Source: Metaphire vulgaris (taxonomy: Eukaryota > Annelida > Clitellata > Crassiclitellata > Megascolecidae). From it: a stretch of DNA of 64,000 nucleotides. The translations under genes and the position numbers were made by a program. How positions within the stretch are numbered: position 1 is the stretch's first letter; each line of letters begins with the position of its first letter. The DNA is taken from the NCBI GenBank assembly GCA_018105865.1, contig CM030834.1, forward strand, positions 19,295,219-19,359,218, written 5' to 3'. Shown piece by piece: positions 47,862 to 60,293 of this stretch. The notes under the pieces are model-generated. The model ran no database searches and was not told where the DNA came from. It saw only the letters and a list, made by a program, of their open reading frames with translations.

Positions 47862-48259
47862 GCTATCGTTGTTTTCTAATGTGCTGTTCACGAAGTGTGC
47901 AATGACTCGTGTGCGAACAGTAGGGCCTAATACTTACAGCACTTCCTTTCCTACATCGGAAATGCAGCGTCCTTATACGCATATCGGTTGGCGTAAAGTT
48001 ATTACGTAATGTAAATTAACCCAAAGGAATTTTTAGTCATGTCTACGGTATGTATAAGTGGAATACAGTCTATAACATACAAGGACAAGCACGCTGCAGA
48101 CAGAAAAACAAACATACACACAGACGTGCACACAGGTTGACTCAACGACCACTTAACATATGATATGCATGTGAGCTCAATATATAGCAGCCGCTCGAAG
48201 TTTGCTTTGATTATTTGCTTAGATTTTTAAAATTTCGTCCTTTGAGTCAGGCTCTGTCG

Positions 48260-48597
48260 CATTGGCGTAGCCAAGGAATACGGGGCCGAGGACCCCCGTT
48301 TCGGGTCGGGACCGGTCGTTAGATTCGTCCAAAACCGGTGAGTCGGTGGGGGTTGGGGGGTAGGGTGGTTAGGGGTAGTATTTAGGGTTAGATCGAGGGG
48401 GACGAACAGGGCAAAAGGCTTTCTAGTGGCTTTCACACAGGCAGTAATCCTCCTAAGCCACTTTAAATCATGCTAAGTTTTAAAACGTCTGGAGACGACG
48501 ACCTTTTTATATTTATTTTGCTCGTCAAGACTTTTGGGCGGAAAAATCGGGAAAATATTGAAGGTCCTCCTATTCTGAAATCCTGGCTACGCCACTG
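48260..48597. mobile_element. CAGTGGCGTAGCC-family MITE carrying a SINE fragment
   Basis: The left end is CATTGGCGTAGCCAAGG and the right end CCTGGCTACGCCACTG. The interior shares GGGACCGGTCGT with 5743-5976. Bases 48423-48478 are the body of the SINE at 42554, so a SINE inserted in, or was captured by, this element. A motif GACGACCTTTTTATATTTAT followed by GCTCGTC lies near 48495-48528. Confidence 0.7.
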
Positions 48598-49412
48598 GTT
48601 GTCGGGTCGAAAACATGGTTTCCTCTAGTATAGCAGGCTCTGGCCACAGCGTGAGCTACTGTATGATTACAGCTTAGTGAATGCAAGATAGGCGCAGTCG
48701 ATTAGATAGCACAGAATTCGGATGTGGGCAAATTTAGGCCGAATGCAGTGACGCGTTCCAAAATTCTTCGCCAGTTTTGAATTTTTGTTCTTTATTGAGA
48801 TATAGACACTTAAGACACAACACCGCGAAGTTAAACTGAAGCTTGACCCGTTTGTAACTAGATAGTGGAATTTTTATTCCAGGCGAAAAATCGTAGTTAT
48901 TACGTAATTGAAGTTTGCCTTGATTATTTGCGTAATTTCAAACGTAAATTCTAGTTCACGTGGCGTTATGGAATTAGAATAGCTACTGTGTCACCGTTAA
49001 TAATATAATAGGCCTATAATATAACAAGGTTTAAAGTGGTTCCGTATAGGGACTGCCCTGTGTGAGAACCACTGTCGTAGGTAGTTATCATTTGTGTGCG
49101 CTTAGAAATCTGCATTGATGAAACGAGGAAAGAAAACGTGGATGCATTGAACGAAATGTAATGGATTGGCGGTTTGTGGGGGGGGGGAGGGGGGGGAAGG
49201 AGATCAGCTGGTGGATAGGCGCATGCATATTGATGCGCCAGAGTAAAAATTGTTTAATTTTGAAGCTGCGTTATAAATTAACTTATAATAGCACACGCCA
49301 CCTGTGTAAGTCCAACATTAATAATTAATTAATTTATAATTAATTAATTTATAACGAAACGAAAGCGGATGTTTTTATTAACGAATTTGCACTTTCCGAA
49401 ATGCTCCATGGA
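48598..49412. other. No recognisable gene
   Basis: Intergenic. A small palindromic piece with GTGGTTCC and GAGAACCACTG ends (about 49033-49072) may be a tiny hAT remnant. Confidence 0.4.
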
Positions 49413-49593
49413 CAGTGTTTATTCTAGCCACCTTGACATTGGGGGATTTTGAAATGTTTGGGGGGAAACAAGGTCTGAGTTGTCACACTTTCTTGGGGGG
49501 AGGGAATTGCCATCCCCCATGCAACATATAATTTTTGGGGGGGATTTTAAAACTTGGGGGATTCCCCCCAGAGAAGGCCTAGAATAAACACTG
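49413..49593. mobile_element. TIR repeat, CAGTGTTTATTCTAG family, best-preserved copy
   Basis: The ends CAGTGTTTATTCTAG and CTAGAATAAACACTG are perfect inverted repeats of 15 bp. The flanks CTCCATGGA and CTCCATAGA differ at one of nine positions, a possible 8- or 9-bp target duplication. The interior is G-rich and non-coding. Confidence 0.8.
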
Positions 49594-49599
49594 CTCCAT

Positions 49600-50433
49600 A
49601 GATATTGTGCAGCGTAGACTACTATTAGGGCCCTTAGTTCATACTACGAGTACGAAATTTAGAATTAATGCTATGAAGTCGTTCATTTTTATCCGACAAG
49701 TCTACACTACTTTGTGACGTGGATGATTATTTGATGTTTCTGTGGTTTAACTGAATTGTCTGACCTATGCGTATGCGGAACGAAGGTTGCGTGTTTCTAA
49801 CGAAGCACCTTGCTTCCAAAAAATAGTAGTCTTTCTTATGTGGCGTAACGAGTCTAATTACCTGTTATTATGCTATGCCTAGTAGGTATTTTTATTACCC
49901 AGCCGGCGGTAATAGCAGCGACCTACACACGCGACATTTCAAAAACCATTACTACAGGCTCGGAAATGAGTCTCTTTCTCTTAGAACTTACAGCGGAAAT
50001 CCGCTGTTAGTGTCTTTAAGTGTAACAGCATTTAGTCCGCTAGCTGTAGGCTAAATCACTCACTGTATGAGTTTTGGGCTTAAAGAATCTTAACACGTCG
50101 GTCAAGTTGTGTGTCTAAGAGTTGTCCGATGTATGTTTGTCATTTCAGCGGCTACGGCGTGCACTGCGTGCCTCCTTCGCTCTTCCTACGCTGGGCCACA
50201 AAAATCCGACTGACAACTGGCCTGTGATGCCGCAAGGAGCCTATAGGCCTACGCCTCGCGACCCCTCATCCTTCGACTTTAATTCATAATTCGTGTGATC
50301 TTTCTCGCACGCTTAAAACAACTCATGTCACCTGAGCAAGCGACTACTACTACAACAACAACTACTACTACTACTACAACGTACTAATACGACGACGACG
50401 ACGACTGCTAAATGTAAGGCTGGTCGAGACAAC
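49600..50433 (+). promoter_or_regulatory. Upstream region of the membrane-protein gene; possible 5' UTR intron acceptor
   Basis: No other gene is seen here. A splice-acceptor-like TATGTTTGTCATTTCAG ends at 50148, so a 5' UTR exon may begin at 50149. An ACT/ACA/ACG triplet tract lies at 50341-50405. The frame of the start codon is open back to a TAA at 50314 with no earlier ATG. Confidence 0.4.
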
Positions 50434-52452
50434 ATGGCAACGCGACCTATGGATTTATTCTACATATCTACACTCGTAGTGTTTACCGTAATCGTTTCGG
50501 CGCAGTTTGCGGCGTGTTTTACAGAAACGGTAATAACCTCCTTTGGCGTAACAGGCGAAGAAGAAGAAATCGGCCAAGTACCGACGACAACACAGGCTAC
50601 AAGCGAAGACTCACTGTGGATATTTTCGACTAATTTTCAACCGCTAAATCATTCGCGTGCGGAAAATAACAACAATAATAATAATGTTCACGAAGAAGCG
50701 AATTGCCGTATAAGGACAACGGATCCTTTGATGTACAGTCGAATACGACAGTTTCTTGAAACGGACAAACTCAATCTGATCGAATACAAGCTGCGCTTTG
50801 CAAACTACAGTTACAACCCGCTGAAGACGAACGTTACGCGCCGTCACAAGGCCGACACCTGGGCGCGGGTGTCGACGCAGCACGGCCAGACGCTCCTGTC
50901 GCTCGCCTTCAACTACGGCGTCCTGTCGCTGATGACGCTCACCTTCGGAACGACGACCATCGACATCGAACTGGCGGACGCGCCGATCGGATGCTTCGAA
51001 CTGCTCCGCGAACCGCAGATGGTCGAACTGGTCCAGCAGCTGCTGATGCGAGACTTCCGCGAGAACGAGACCAGCATTCGCGGAACGGAGAGGATCTGTC
51101 ACGAGATAGTGATGAACCATTCGGGCTACGCCAAGTTCACCGACTGGTGCTGCTACATAGACGCCATCAGCGGCAGGGAGACGTGCGAGAAGAGCACCGC
51201 CAACGAATGGCTGGGCTTTCTCTACGTTCTGCTCAGCTCCATTCGGTTCGGAGTCATGTTCTTCGGTCCGCTGATGTTCTTCTCGGCCGTCGGCAGCCTG
51301 ACGCGCGAGGAGGTCCCGTACACCGTGAAGCTCAAGGAACCGCTCGTACGGACGCTGATGCTGTGCAACGCGGAAACCTTCATCGACACGGACATCAAGG
51401 TCAAACAACATCTCGACCTTCGTTCGAAGAAATACCGCGACCTTCCGAAACTCATCGAATCGATGCACAACGTCGGCATGAAGCTTCCTCCTCTCCTGGC
51501 GCCGCCAGCCGAGTTTCTCCTCCGCGGGGGACCGATCGGACAGCCGTTCCCGGCGAAGATCAGCGAGTACGACATCACGGTCAACTACAAGAGACTTCTG
51601 ACGGAAAACAAGGTCCCCATCGGCCTGTGGAAGACCGTCGTCAGGTCGATCTTCTACTGCAAACTGCGCAACGTCGGACCGTTCGTCGACTGCTGTCGAC
51701 AGAACATGTTCCAGCACATGTTCTGTTCGTGCGTCGCGCTGAACGTTCCGTGGGTCAAGTTCTGGCGCAAGGTGGGGCTCGGACTGGCCGTTCTGCTCCT
51801 CCCGACGCCCTACTACGTCCGTCTCGTCATCTTCTACCTGTTCGAGTACGAGGAGGTCATGACGCGCAAAGAGGCTGCGGCGGCGCTGGGACTGCGGGAG
51901 AGCTACGAGAACAGTCTCGTCCAGTACCTGCTGCCCACCCACCCGTTGTTCGTCTGCATGTACGTCGTCTATTTCGTCATGGCGATCACGCTGGCGTACA
52001 TGGCGCGGCGGACGGAGGAGGGCCGGTTCCGTAAGGTCATCGTCGGCGCATTCACCGATCTCAAGACGCTGTCCTGGATCGACGTCCTTCACATGATGGT
52101 GTCCAACGTCATCTGGCCGTTCAAACGGTACGGCGTCGTCGGCTTCCTCGTCGTCTTCGTCTACTGGCCGATCGCCCTGCCCATAACGTTTGCCGTGTAC
52201 GTCTTCTACTGTCTTCCGACCATCTACCTCACCATCCGGATGCTGTTCTACTCGCGGCGGGCGTTTCTCGACACGATCCAGAAGCGATCGAAGCGCCGCT
52301 ATCGCATCCGAAGAAAGGTCGACAACAGTCTCCAGCTGTTCGTGATGGACAACATCTTCCGACTGCTGTGGGGAGACGACGACGACGACGGCGACCGGGG
52401 GACGGCGTGGGACGCGAGACGACGGCGGGACGCCGGCAGCTCGAACGCCGGC
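50434..52452 (+). CDS. Membrane-protein gene, exon 1 (signal peptide, ectodomain, first four membrane regions)
   Basis: It ends in frame after SSNAG, at a candidate donor GGC|GTGCGT. The cytosol-facing stretch before the end is very basic (SRRAFLDTIQKRSKRRYRIR), then acidic (GDDDDDGDRG). Beyond 52452 the frame stays open to 52707, but from about 52520 it loses membrane-protein character and becomes Ser/Arg junk. This shows that it is not used there. Confidence 0.78.
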
Positions 52453-53948
52453 GTGCGTCGCCACCGACCGGCCCGGACGTCCGACGGGTACGAGCTGGAC
52501 GAGGTCGACAATCTGAACCCGAGCGGCTGCAGCGGTTCCGCAGCCTGTCGGTGGCGTCGACGATCGTTCACCGACGCGTCTGCAACTGGCGACGCGTCCT
52601 CGAGAACATCTTCGCGTCGACGCTGTGCGTCATCGCCCTCTACTCGACGCTCGCCATCATGTCCGAGTGCGTCGGCTGTCTCGTCGAGATCATGGTCTTC
52701 ACGATGATGGGCATCATCGTCAACGCCGGAACGCTGCTGAAGTACATCGCTCTGGTCATCCTGGTCGTCGTCTACAGTTACGACTGCTTCAACAACGTCG
52801 AGAAGCGCTACCTGAAGCTGAACAAGGCGCTGTTCAACGAGGTCAAGGGTCGGATCAAGGACCTGGAGAAGGTGACGAGTCTGCCGTCGTACCTGCAGGA
52901 GAACCGCGGCTTCAAGTCGCAGGAGCTGAGCGAGCAGGCCGACTACGAAATGCCGGACGACGTCGCCGAGAAACCGGCGCGTCACTGGCTCATCAACGAC
53001 CTCGTCCTGTTCATCGACAACGAGGACATGCCGCGCATTCCGCGCAAGCTCTTCGAAGACGTCTGCGAGATCCGCGTGGCCGGCGTTCCCGGGCCCGTCT
53101 ACCTGGGCCTGCTGTTCGCGCTGAAGCAGTTCCTGAAGATCGGCATTTTCGTCGGGTTCATCTTTCTCGTCATCCTGTCGTTCGGCAACGTCTACGGTCT
53201 GTCGTCGACCAATCAGATGATCGCGGCGCTCGCCGGCGGTTCGCTGCCGCTCATCATGCGCACCTTCATGGAACCGGAGAAGCCGGACATCGAAATGGGA
53301 ACGGTCAGCTTCCGCAGCAAACTGGACGAGATCATCAAGAACTTCGCCCAGTACTGGCCGATCTACGACTTCTCCTTCGAGCTGCACAATCCCGAGGAGG
53401 AAGACCAGGAGAAGAAAGACGCAGGAGGCGGTGGTGGTGGTGGTGGTGGTGATGGTGGACCCCCCGCAAAAGAGTCCGCTGACGATAAGAATGCAGTAGA
53501 GACTAAGGAGACGACGTACCCTGGCTACGTGAATGAAACTTCACTAGAGCGTCGACCGTTTTTCGAAGCCACCCCCAACGGTTCGGACACAATGATATCT
53601 ACCGTATACAGAGAACAGGGCGAGAGCAAGCCTGTCGGGGGTGACGACAGACCGAATTCCGTTGTCGGCGTCACGAAATCCGAAAAAAAGAAACTGGGAT
53701 TGTCGATGAGTGGTAACGGTGGAACGCGGGTGTGTTTCAAAGACGAAGAAGAAGAGGTCCCCGAGCGCCAAGTAGACCTTCTCATCTATCTCCCTCCCAG
53801 AAATGACGACGAAAACTGGCTTGACGAATGGTCGGATCTGGGAAACGACGGACAGGACCAGTACCTGCAGGGCGACGAGGTCTTCGACAAAAACAAGCCT
53901 AAGATTCTTAACGCACGACGCTTAGATTCGCCTGGCGTTATAGTATGA
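50434..53948 (+). CDS. Large multi-pass membrane protein, unrecognised; two exons joined by a candidate 80-nt intron
   Basis: The first frame (50434-52452) encodes 673 residues and the second (52533-53948) 471, for a joined product of about 1144. The start has a favourable context (AACATGG). Residues 1-30 look like a signal peptide (LFYISTLVVFTVIVSAQFAA). An ectodomain with several N-x-S/T sites and paired cysteines follows to about 255. Membrane segments are at about 258-287, 447-470, 503-524, 567-606, 695-756 (two or three) and 865-915. The tail has a nine-Gly run and acidic patches. I do not recognise the family. GC content is far above the flanks, and codons favour G/C at third positions, creating a long antisense shadow frame. 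The frames overlap at 52368-52707, and the join is inferred; a one-base assembly error is the main alternative. Confidence 0.8.
52533..53948 (+). CDS. Membrane-protein gene, exon 2 (last membrane regions and cytoplasmic tail)
   Basis: It resumes after acceptor CGGCTGCAG with RFRSLSVASTIVHRRVCNWR, then strongly hydrophobic segments (LCVIALYSTLAIMSECVGCL, YIALVILVVVYSYDCF) and FLKIGIFVGFIFLVILSF. It ends with a soluble tail holding a Gly run (53426-53452) and Glu-rich stretches before TGA at 53946-53948. Confidence 0.78.
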   Translation, partial: RFRSLSVASTIVHRRVCNWRRVLENIFASTLCVIALYSTLAIMSECVGCLVEIMVFTMMGIIVNAGTLLKYIALVILVVVYSYDCFNNVEKRYLKLNKALFNEVKGRIKDLEKVTSLPSYLQENRGFKSQELSEQADYEMPDDVAEKPARHWLINDLVLFIDNEDMPRIPRKLFEDVCEIRVAGVPGPVYLGLLFALKQFLKIGIFVGFIFLVILSFGNVYGLSSTNQMIAALAGGSLPLIMRTFMEPEKPDIEMGTVSFRSKLDEIIKNFAQYWPIYDFSFELHNPEEEDQEKKDAGGGGGGGGGDGGPPAKESADDKNAVETKETTYPGYVNETSLERRPFFEATPNGSDTMISTVYREQGESKPVGGDDRPNSVVGVTKSEKKKLGLSMSGNGGTRVCFKDEEEEVPERQVDLLIYLPPRNDDENWLDEWSDLGNDGQDQYLQGDEVFDKNKPKILNARRLDSPGVIV

Positions 53949-54512
53949 AGGTGAAACGATGACCGCGGTGCCAAGCCCTGAGTTACGATGCACAAAATAT
54001 TTCACCAGTTTTTGTTTCAAGCGTGAGCTTCGCTGCCAATGATCGCGTGCCGATCGAATTGAAGGCACCTCTGCAGTCGTCCTGCGCCACGTCCAGTTTA
54101 CATATTAGTGCTCAACGTCGAAACTCAAGAATGCTCAATTTAGAATATCCGTTGAAGAATCTTCATGGTCGTCAAAACCAGAGAGGATGAGGAATTCATA
54201 GCAATCGTTTAGCAGAACAATATTCGACGAGAAGATGCTTGTAGTTCGAAGAATCTTCAGATTAGGCGTTAGAACCAACCACTGCCTATATATCACTGTA
54301 GTAGTGTCGTTTCATTCCACGGTGCACTAAACGCAAATGCCCACTCTACTGAAGACTGAAAACTGCGCTGTCGGGCCGCAGACGGCCAGACAAGTATCTG
54401 TAATTTCTGCTTGAAACGATGAAGTTACTGAAGGAGCTTTGTCAAATCTCTTCGCGAACAAATCAGAATTAGTTAGAATCTCTGGAATTTCTAAGTCAAC
54501 GTTGCCTGCTCC
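53949..54512 (+). other. Probable 3' UTR and flank of the membrane-protein gene
   Basis: No other feature is recognised. The composition returns toward AT-rich. I did not find an unambiguous polyadenylation signal before the triplet arrays. Confidence 0.4.
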
Positions 54513-55526
<1,014 letters not shown>

Positions 55527-55814
55527 CAGTGGTGTAGCCAAGGAGGCGTTTGGAGTTAAACCTCCACTTCCGCCGAAAACAAAATATTTTTAATGAGTTT
55601 TCATGCATTTTTATTTTTTTGACGCGACTTTGGGGTCAAAACCACCCTTGGCTATATACTGTAAAGGTTTAAGTAAGAGGCGATGACCTTTTTTCTTTGT
55701 CACGTCAAAAACTAGAAGTGAAAACGTTGTTTTGCTTGTCATGATTTTTACAAAGTTGGTCGCGGTCAAAACCAAAAAACAAACCCCCTTCCGGAAATCC
55801 TAGCCACGCCATTG
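55527..55814. mobile_element. hAT-type MITE, CAGTGGCGTAGCC family
   Basis: Perfect 8-bp duplications GCAACCGA lie at 55519-55526 and 55815-55822. The ends are CAGTGGTGTAGCCAAGG and CCTAGCCACGCCATTG. Internal GATGACCTTTTTTCTTTGTC (55682-55701) and GTTTTGCTTGTCATG (55730-55744) are reverse-oriented forms of the shared MITE motif. Confidence 0.9.
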
Positions 55815-55882
55815 GCAACCGACATCTGAATGTTCAACCGAAATCTTTGAATATTTAAATAGATGTCTATAGGCCTACAATC

Positions 55883-56550
55883 GGCCTAACCAGTACTTGA
55901 ATGCTATTTGCATATTGTCGCTAATAATGTTTGCACTAGAGATGTGCGGGTACAGCAAAATGCCTGTTTTTAAATAGATGTCCCGTATGTGTAGGCCCCC
56001 GTACCCGTACCCGTAACCGACTTTGGTTGGAATTTGCTTTGGACCACCCGCGGGGTGTGTTTACGGGTACAAGTACTACAAGGACCTGTACATGGACCCG
56101 TGCCAGTAGCCGTTCCTGAGACTACAGAGAGGGCAACTAGGGGCTACCTATTCAGTGGCCCGCAGTTTAGGATCTAGACCCAGTCAGCTATATTTAATTT
56201 AGTAGATATCATTTATCTATGAGCAGGCATTAAAACAACAAGAAATGGTTGGCCAGAGGACGCCATTATAGATTTATTACTGATGATGTCAGATTACGTC
56301 ATCTGTATTTCCTTTATGTTTTCAACGTAAAATGCATGCTGTCTGACAAACTGAACGCGATGTACAAGTTATATTAATACACTTTACTCAATATTATTTT
56401 TCTATTACTGCATTGCTAATTTGCTATAGTAGTGAGAAATGAAAATATAACTTTACGGGTAAAACGGGTATACCCGTCCCGGCCTAACCAGTACCCGTAC
56501 CCGTAAAATGCTATTTGCATATTGTCGCTAATAATCCCTTTGCACTCTGC
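55883..56550. repeat. Segment bounded by a 28-bp perfect direct repeat
   Basis: ATGCTATTTGCATATTGTCG plus CTAATAAT occurs at 55901-55928 and again at 56508-56535, each preceded by GGCCTAACCAGTAC. The sequence between has GTGCGGGTAC at one end and GGGTATACCCGTCCCGG at the other, with repeated CCCGTACCCGTA. It may be a hAT-like insertion with a local duplication. No coding region is seen. Confidence 0.5.
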
Positions 56551-56829
56551 AACCGTGACAACGCCAGCTATGTTTGACACGAACGCCGACATCTAGGGCC
56601 TACTTGTAGACAAACTTACGATCATATCAAGAAAGGCAAAGATATGAAAGACTCAATAAATGATCATAAAACTTCTTTAGCGCCATTTATTTATGAATCT
56701 AGCGTCAGTTGCAGTTTGCTTCGGAGTGAGATCATGAAAAAAACTAAAAGATAATGTCGATGGTAGTTCGCGCCTCATGGTTGTAAATCCATCGGTCAGG
56801 CCATCTGTGGCTGGTTCCGGCTACGAAGG

Positions 56830-58080
56830 GTATGCAGTCATATCCAGACGTGTTAATGGTGTTATCCGTTGCAAAGAACAGAGGTGCAATGGCTGATTAG
56901 CGCGGAACGCTTTATGGACGAGGCAAGTCTCAATTTCAATCCCTTGTCTGATAGGCAGCCAGTAAATTGTTTTGAGAATGGGTACGTCGATGTACTCATA
57001 TTTGGCTGTTCTAATTTTGGCTCTAGATAACGAAAACTGAAGTCTTCGCAGGCCGTTGAGATCAAATTTTAAAATTTCCAGGTAGCAACGATTTGTCTCC
57101 CCAAATATAAAAGCAGAAATTAGACTATAGTCATACAGCGTATATCAAGGCACTAGCCAGCTGAATGAATGACGTGAAAGAGATACTTATAGGCGTCTGT
57201 CGAAGTCAAAGACAATCAGGCCCTTACTTTGCGAAGTATAGATAAAAATTACATCAAGATTGTGAGCAGGCTGAGAAACCTGAATATGCCTATATGAATA
57301 ATGCAGAAAGAGAGACAGGTTGATAAGTCGATCATCCTTAGCTGAGGTGGTGTCCCAATCATCGGAAATTCAGTTTACCACGGCTAATGGGCAGTTCATT
57401 GTCTGTTGCCCAGGCTTGAGCCGAAGCCAGTAGCCTATACGACTATATACGTCTAGCAAACGCCACAGAGATGCTGATCGAAATGACGGAGAACTGTGAG
57501 GAATGTGAGGTACTGCAATTATCTCAAGATGATCTAACAAATACGCCCTGTGCAGTAAATTCTGGCTGATTTTAAAAGATGGCGGTCTAAACGAGTAACA
57601 TATAGACATCGATTGTGTGACCCCCGTCGTGTGTCGGTGAAGCTATGCAGTGCCGCAGACACTTCTATCTTAGGTCAAAGGTGGATAAGAGTTCTGTGAA
57701 TACTGAACTAATGGAATCAGATTTGTCAAGGTGCACGCGAAAATCCCCTGTAATCACAATCTCAGCAGGGGAAGAGAATTTAAAATGTTCCATAAAAGAA
57801 TCCTGGAAAGAACTCTGTGGCAAAAAGTGCAGGCGGAAATTGATCGAAACGACAATTTATCAACCAGAGGGTGCTCGGGGCAGAAAGACTCTATTTCAAC
57901 AAAAGTCTATGACCCAATTTTCAAAATATTTGATTCATTTGTTCCAGTTAGCCTACATTCCCCTACAACTTTGCTGCTCACCAAAGTTAGATCACCACTA
58001 AATTTTTTTTTGCTGCACAGCTTGGAACAACAAATTTTTGGAGGGGTACTGTTTTATGCCAGATAGTGGACCCTCGTCCA
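56830..58080 (-). pseudogene. Decayed LINE (CR1/L2-like): endonuclease and C-terminal pieces
   Basis: Read on the minus strand from about 57960, FSSPAEIVITGDFRVHLD, then SPTHDGGHTIDV near 57600, are the late motifs of an APE-type endonuclease domain. Near 57410-57360, AQAWATDNELPISRGKL resembles the RT segment after the catalytic box. At 57065-56830, KYEYIDVPILKTIYWLPIRQ and IEIETCLVHKAFRANQPLHL are the familiar L2/CR1 C-terminus (x-LHWLPI-x-x-RI-x-x-K-x). Much of the RT is deleted, and stops and frame changes are frequent. Confidence 0.7.
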
Positions 58081-58369
58081 TTGGTGTAGGCTTATACCCC
58101 ATCTTTTCAGCTTTCAAAGAATCCGAGCAATGGCAAGTTGAACAAAAATCCAAAATTACGTGAGAATTCGCAAAACTCTGCCTTTCTTTAGCCCCCCTGA
58201 AGTAAGGTAGGCCCTACCTATCGGTAATTGGTCAGCTGTCCATTTCATTTAGTAGCCCATGCACGACACCCTTACTATATCGACGAGGCTCACTAAGCCA
58301 ATGACTAAAGTGAACTTCACATTCTCTGATCATAACCAAGTTAAACCAACATCCAAACTAAACTAAATC

Positions 58370-58680
<311 letters not shown>

Positions 58681-59137
58681 TATGTTAGGGAGATGATGAT
58701 GGGCTTGGTGGCCCATTGGTGATTTGGTGGGAAAACTGGAGGTGAGTTCGTGAAGTCACCTTTGAATCTGTGATATGTGGTAACACTTGTACTGCGATTG
58801 ATTTTCCAATATTTAGAATACGTTTAAAAATCTTCTCATTTCTGTTGAAATGTTTATTTGTATTTAATTTTAAACGAATTGTTTGTTGATGTGTGTGCAT
58901 TTGAAGATATTTAGGTTTGAATTTTCATGTATTGCGTGATTTCTTCTATTATCACTCAGTACATTTTGAGACCAAAACATCTAATCCAGTTATCAACTTC
59001 TATGGCGCTATTTAATAATATTTAGTTGCACCAGCCGATAGAGCACTAAGTTCTAATAGCACAAGAAACAAGTTTAGCATCAAGAATGTCAGGTTTGACA
59101 TCCTAACGTTATTCTCATTCAAAAAGGCCCTACGTGC

Positions 59138-59354
59138 GACCCTAACAACTATCATCCGATATTGCTCACATGTGTCGGCTGCAGAGTAATGGAGACTATT
59201 TATTATCAACAGACGTATTGCTGACCACCTTCAAAGAAACAACTTAATAAATAAGCATCAGCACGGATTTCTTAAATGGCATTCTACCTGTACCAACCTG
59301 CTGCAATCTGTAAATGATTGGACAATAGCACTTAATAGTAAACATACTACTGAC

Positions 59355-59401
<47 letters not shown>

Positions 59402-59520
59402 ACTTTCAGAAACCTTTGCCTCTGTCTCACTTCCAAAGTTACTAACAAATTAAACTGGTGCAATTGGCGGAAATGTTCTTGCTTGGATCACTGCTTTCCT
59501 AAGTAACCCCACGCAGTCTG
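59138..59520 (+). pseudogene. LINE reverse transcriptase fragment with a (TA)n array inside
   Basis: It reads PNNYHPILLTCVGCRVMETI, then after a frame change INRRIADHLQRNNLINKHQH and GFLKWHSTCTNLLQSVNDWT, then DI, a TA array (59357-59398), and IDFQKP. These are RT motifs preceding and including the DF-x-KAFD catalytic block of CR1/L2-like LINEs. The microsatellite has expanded within that block. Confidence 0.75.
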
Positions 59521-60182
59521 TCCAGCTAGCAAAAAGAGGAGAGTTGCAATATTCAAGACAACTAGACACTAAGGCATTTGCCCAGAGCATTAGTGCATGT
59601 TTATTGAGAAATTTTCTAATATGATACAAATCGCGAAGGCGGTAATGAGATATTTACATATGCTACTTGTATGATTGGTGAAGGAAAGTGTAGAATCAAA
59701 AACTTCTTCTAGATCCCATGCAGAAGTCAAGCCCCCAAGTTTAGTCGATTCTCTGGTGTTTTAATATGAGTGTCTCAGTTAGTTATTGCTGGTATTTCAG
59801 TATTGGTGCTTATTTTTCGTTTAAAGTTTTAAATTTAATACAGAGATCCAGTTGGTTGTCATTGATGTGCAATTTTTGTTGTGTGATGATTAGCTATCCT
59901 ATTTTAAGCCTTTTCCCATCTTGACCTTGCAATATTGGCTTGGATTGCCAATGTTTCTTTAGCTTTTCTTATAGATTTTGATTAGAATTAAATGCCCATC
60001 CATTTAAGGGATCATTCACTCCCTAAGCTTTGATTGTGAAAAGTTGAAGTAAATGTATATTTACAGTATTTTATTAAGATCATACAATGATATGAAAACT
60101 CAAGACTTTGATGGAATTATGTCAAATATTATGTTAATTTATTTTATTGCTTGCACAGTTTGAAGCCTGAAGAGTAACCATT
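59521..60182 (+). promoter_or_regulatory. Upstream region of COA5; possible 5' UTR intron acceptor
   Basis: AT-rich. A strong acceptor-like TTTTATTGCTTGCACAG ends at 60158, 24 nt before the ATG, so COA5 may have a non-coding first exon upstream that I could not locate. Confidence 0.4.
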
Positions 60183-60293
60183 ATGCCGAAATATTATGAA
60201 GAGGCATCTGAAGATGACAAGCCAAAAAGATCTTGTGACGGCTTGAGAGAAGATCTAAAGACCTGTCTACTCAGCAGCGACTGTGTTATTAAG
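60183..60293 (+). CDS. COA5: COA5 exon 1
   Basis: 37 codons from ATG to VIK, with donor AAG|GTAGTA. It contains the first CX9C motif (Cys18 and Cys28) and Cys34. Confidence 0.95.

Noticed and set aside
50644..52464. 606-codon open frame on the minus strand, antisense to the membrane-protein gene
   Set aside because: It is a shadow of G/C-ending codons in the real gene: its product is Arg/Asp/Val-rich with no hydrophobic or domain structure.
52500..52540. Programmed -1 ribosomal frameshift joining the two membrane-protein frames
   Set aside because: No X-XXY-YYZ slippery heptamer is present at the overlap (the local sequence is CTG AAC CCG AGC), and a phase-restoring intron or an indel explains the switch better.
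57645..58066. Plus-strand open frames of 111-118 codons
   Set aside because: They are antisense to the minus-strand LINE endonuclease remnant, which has recognisable motifs.
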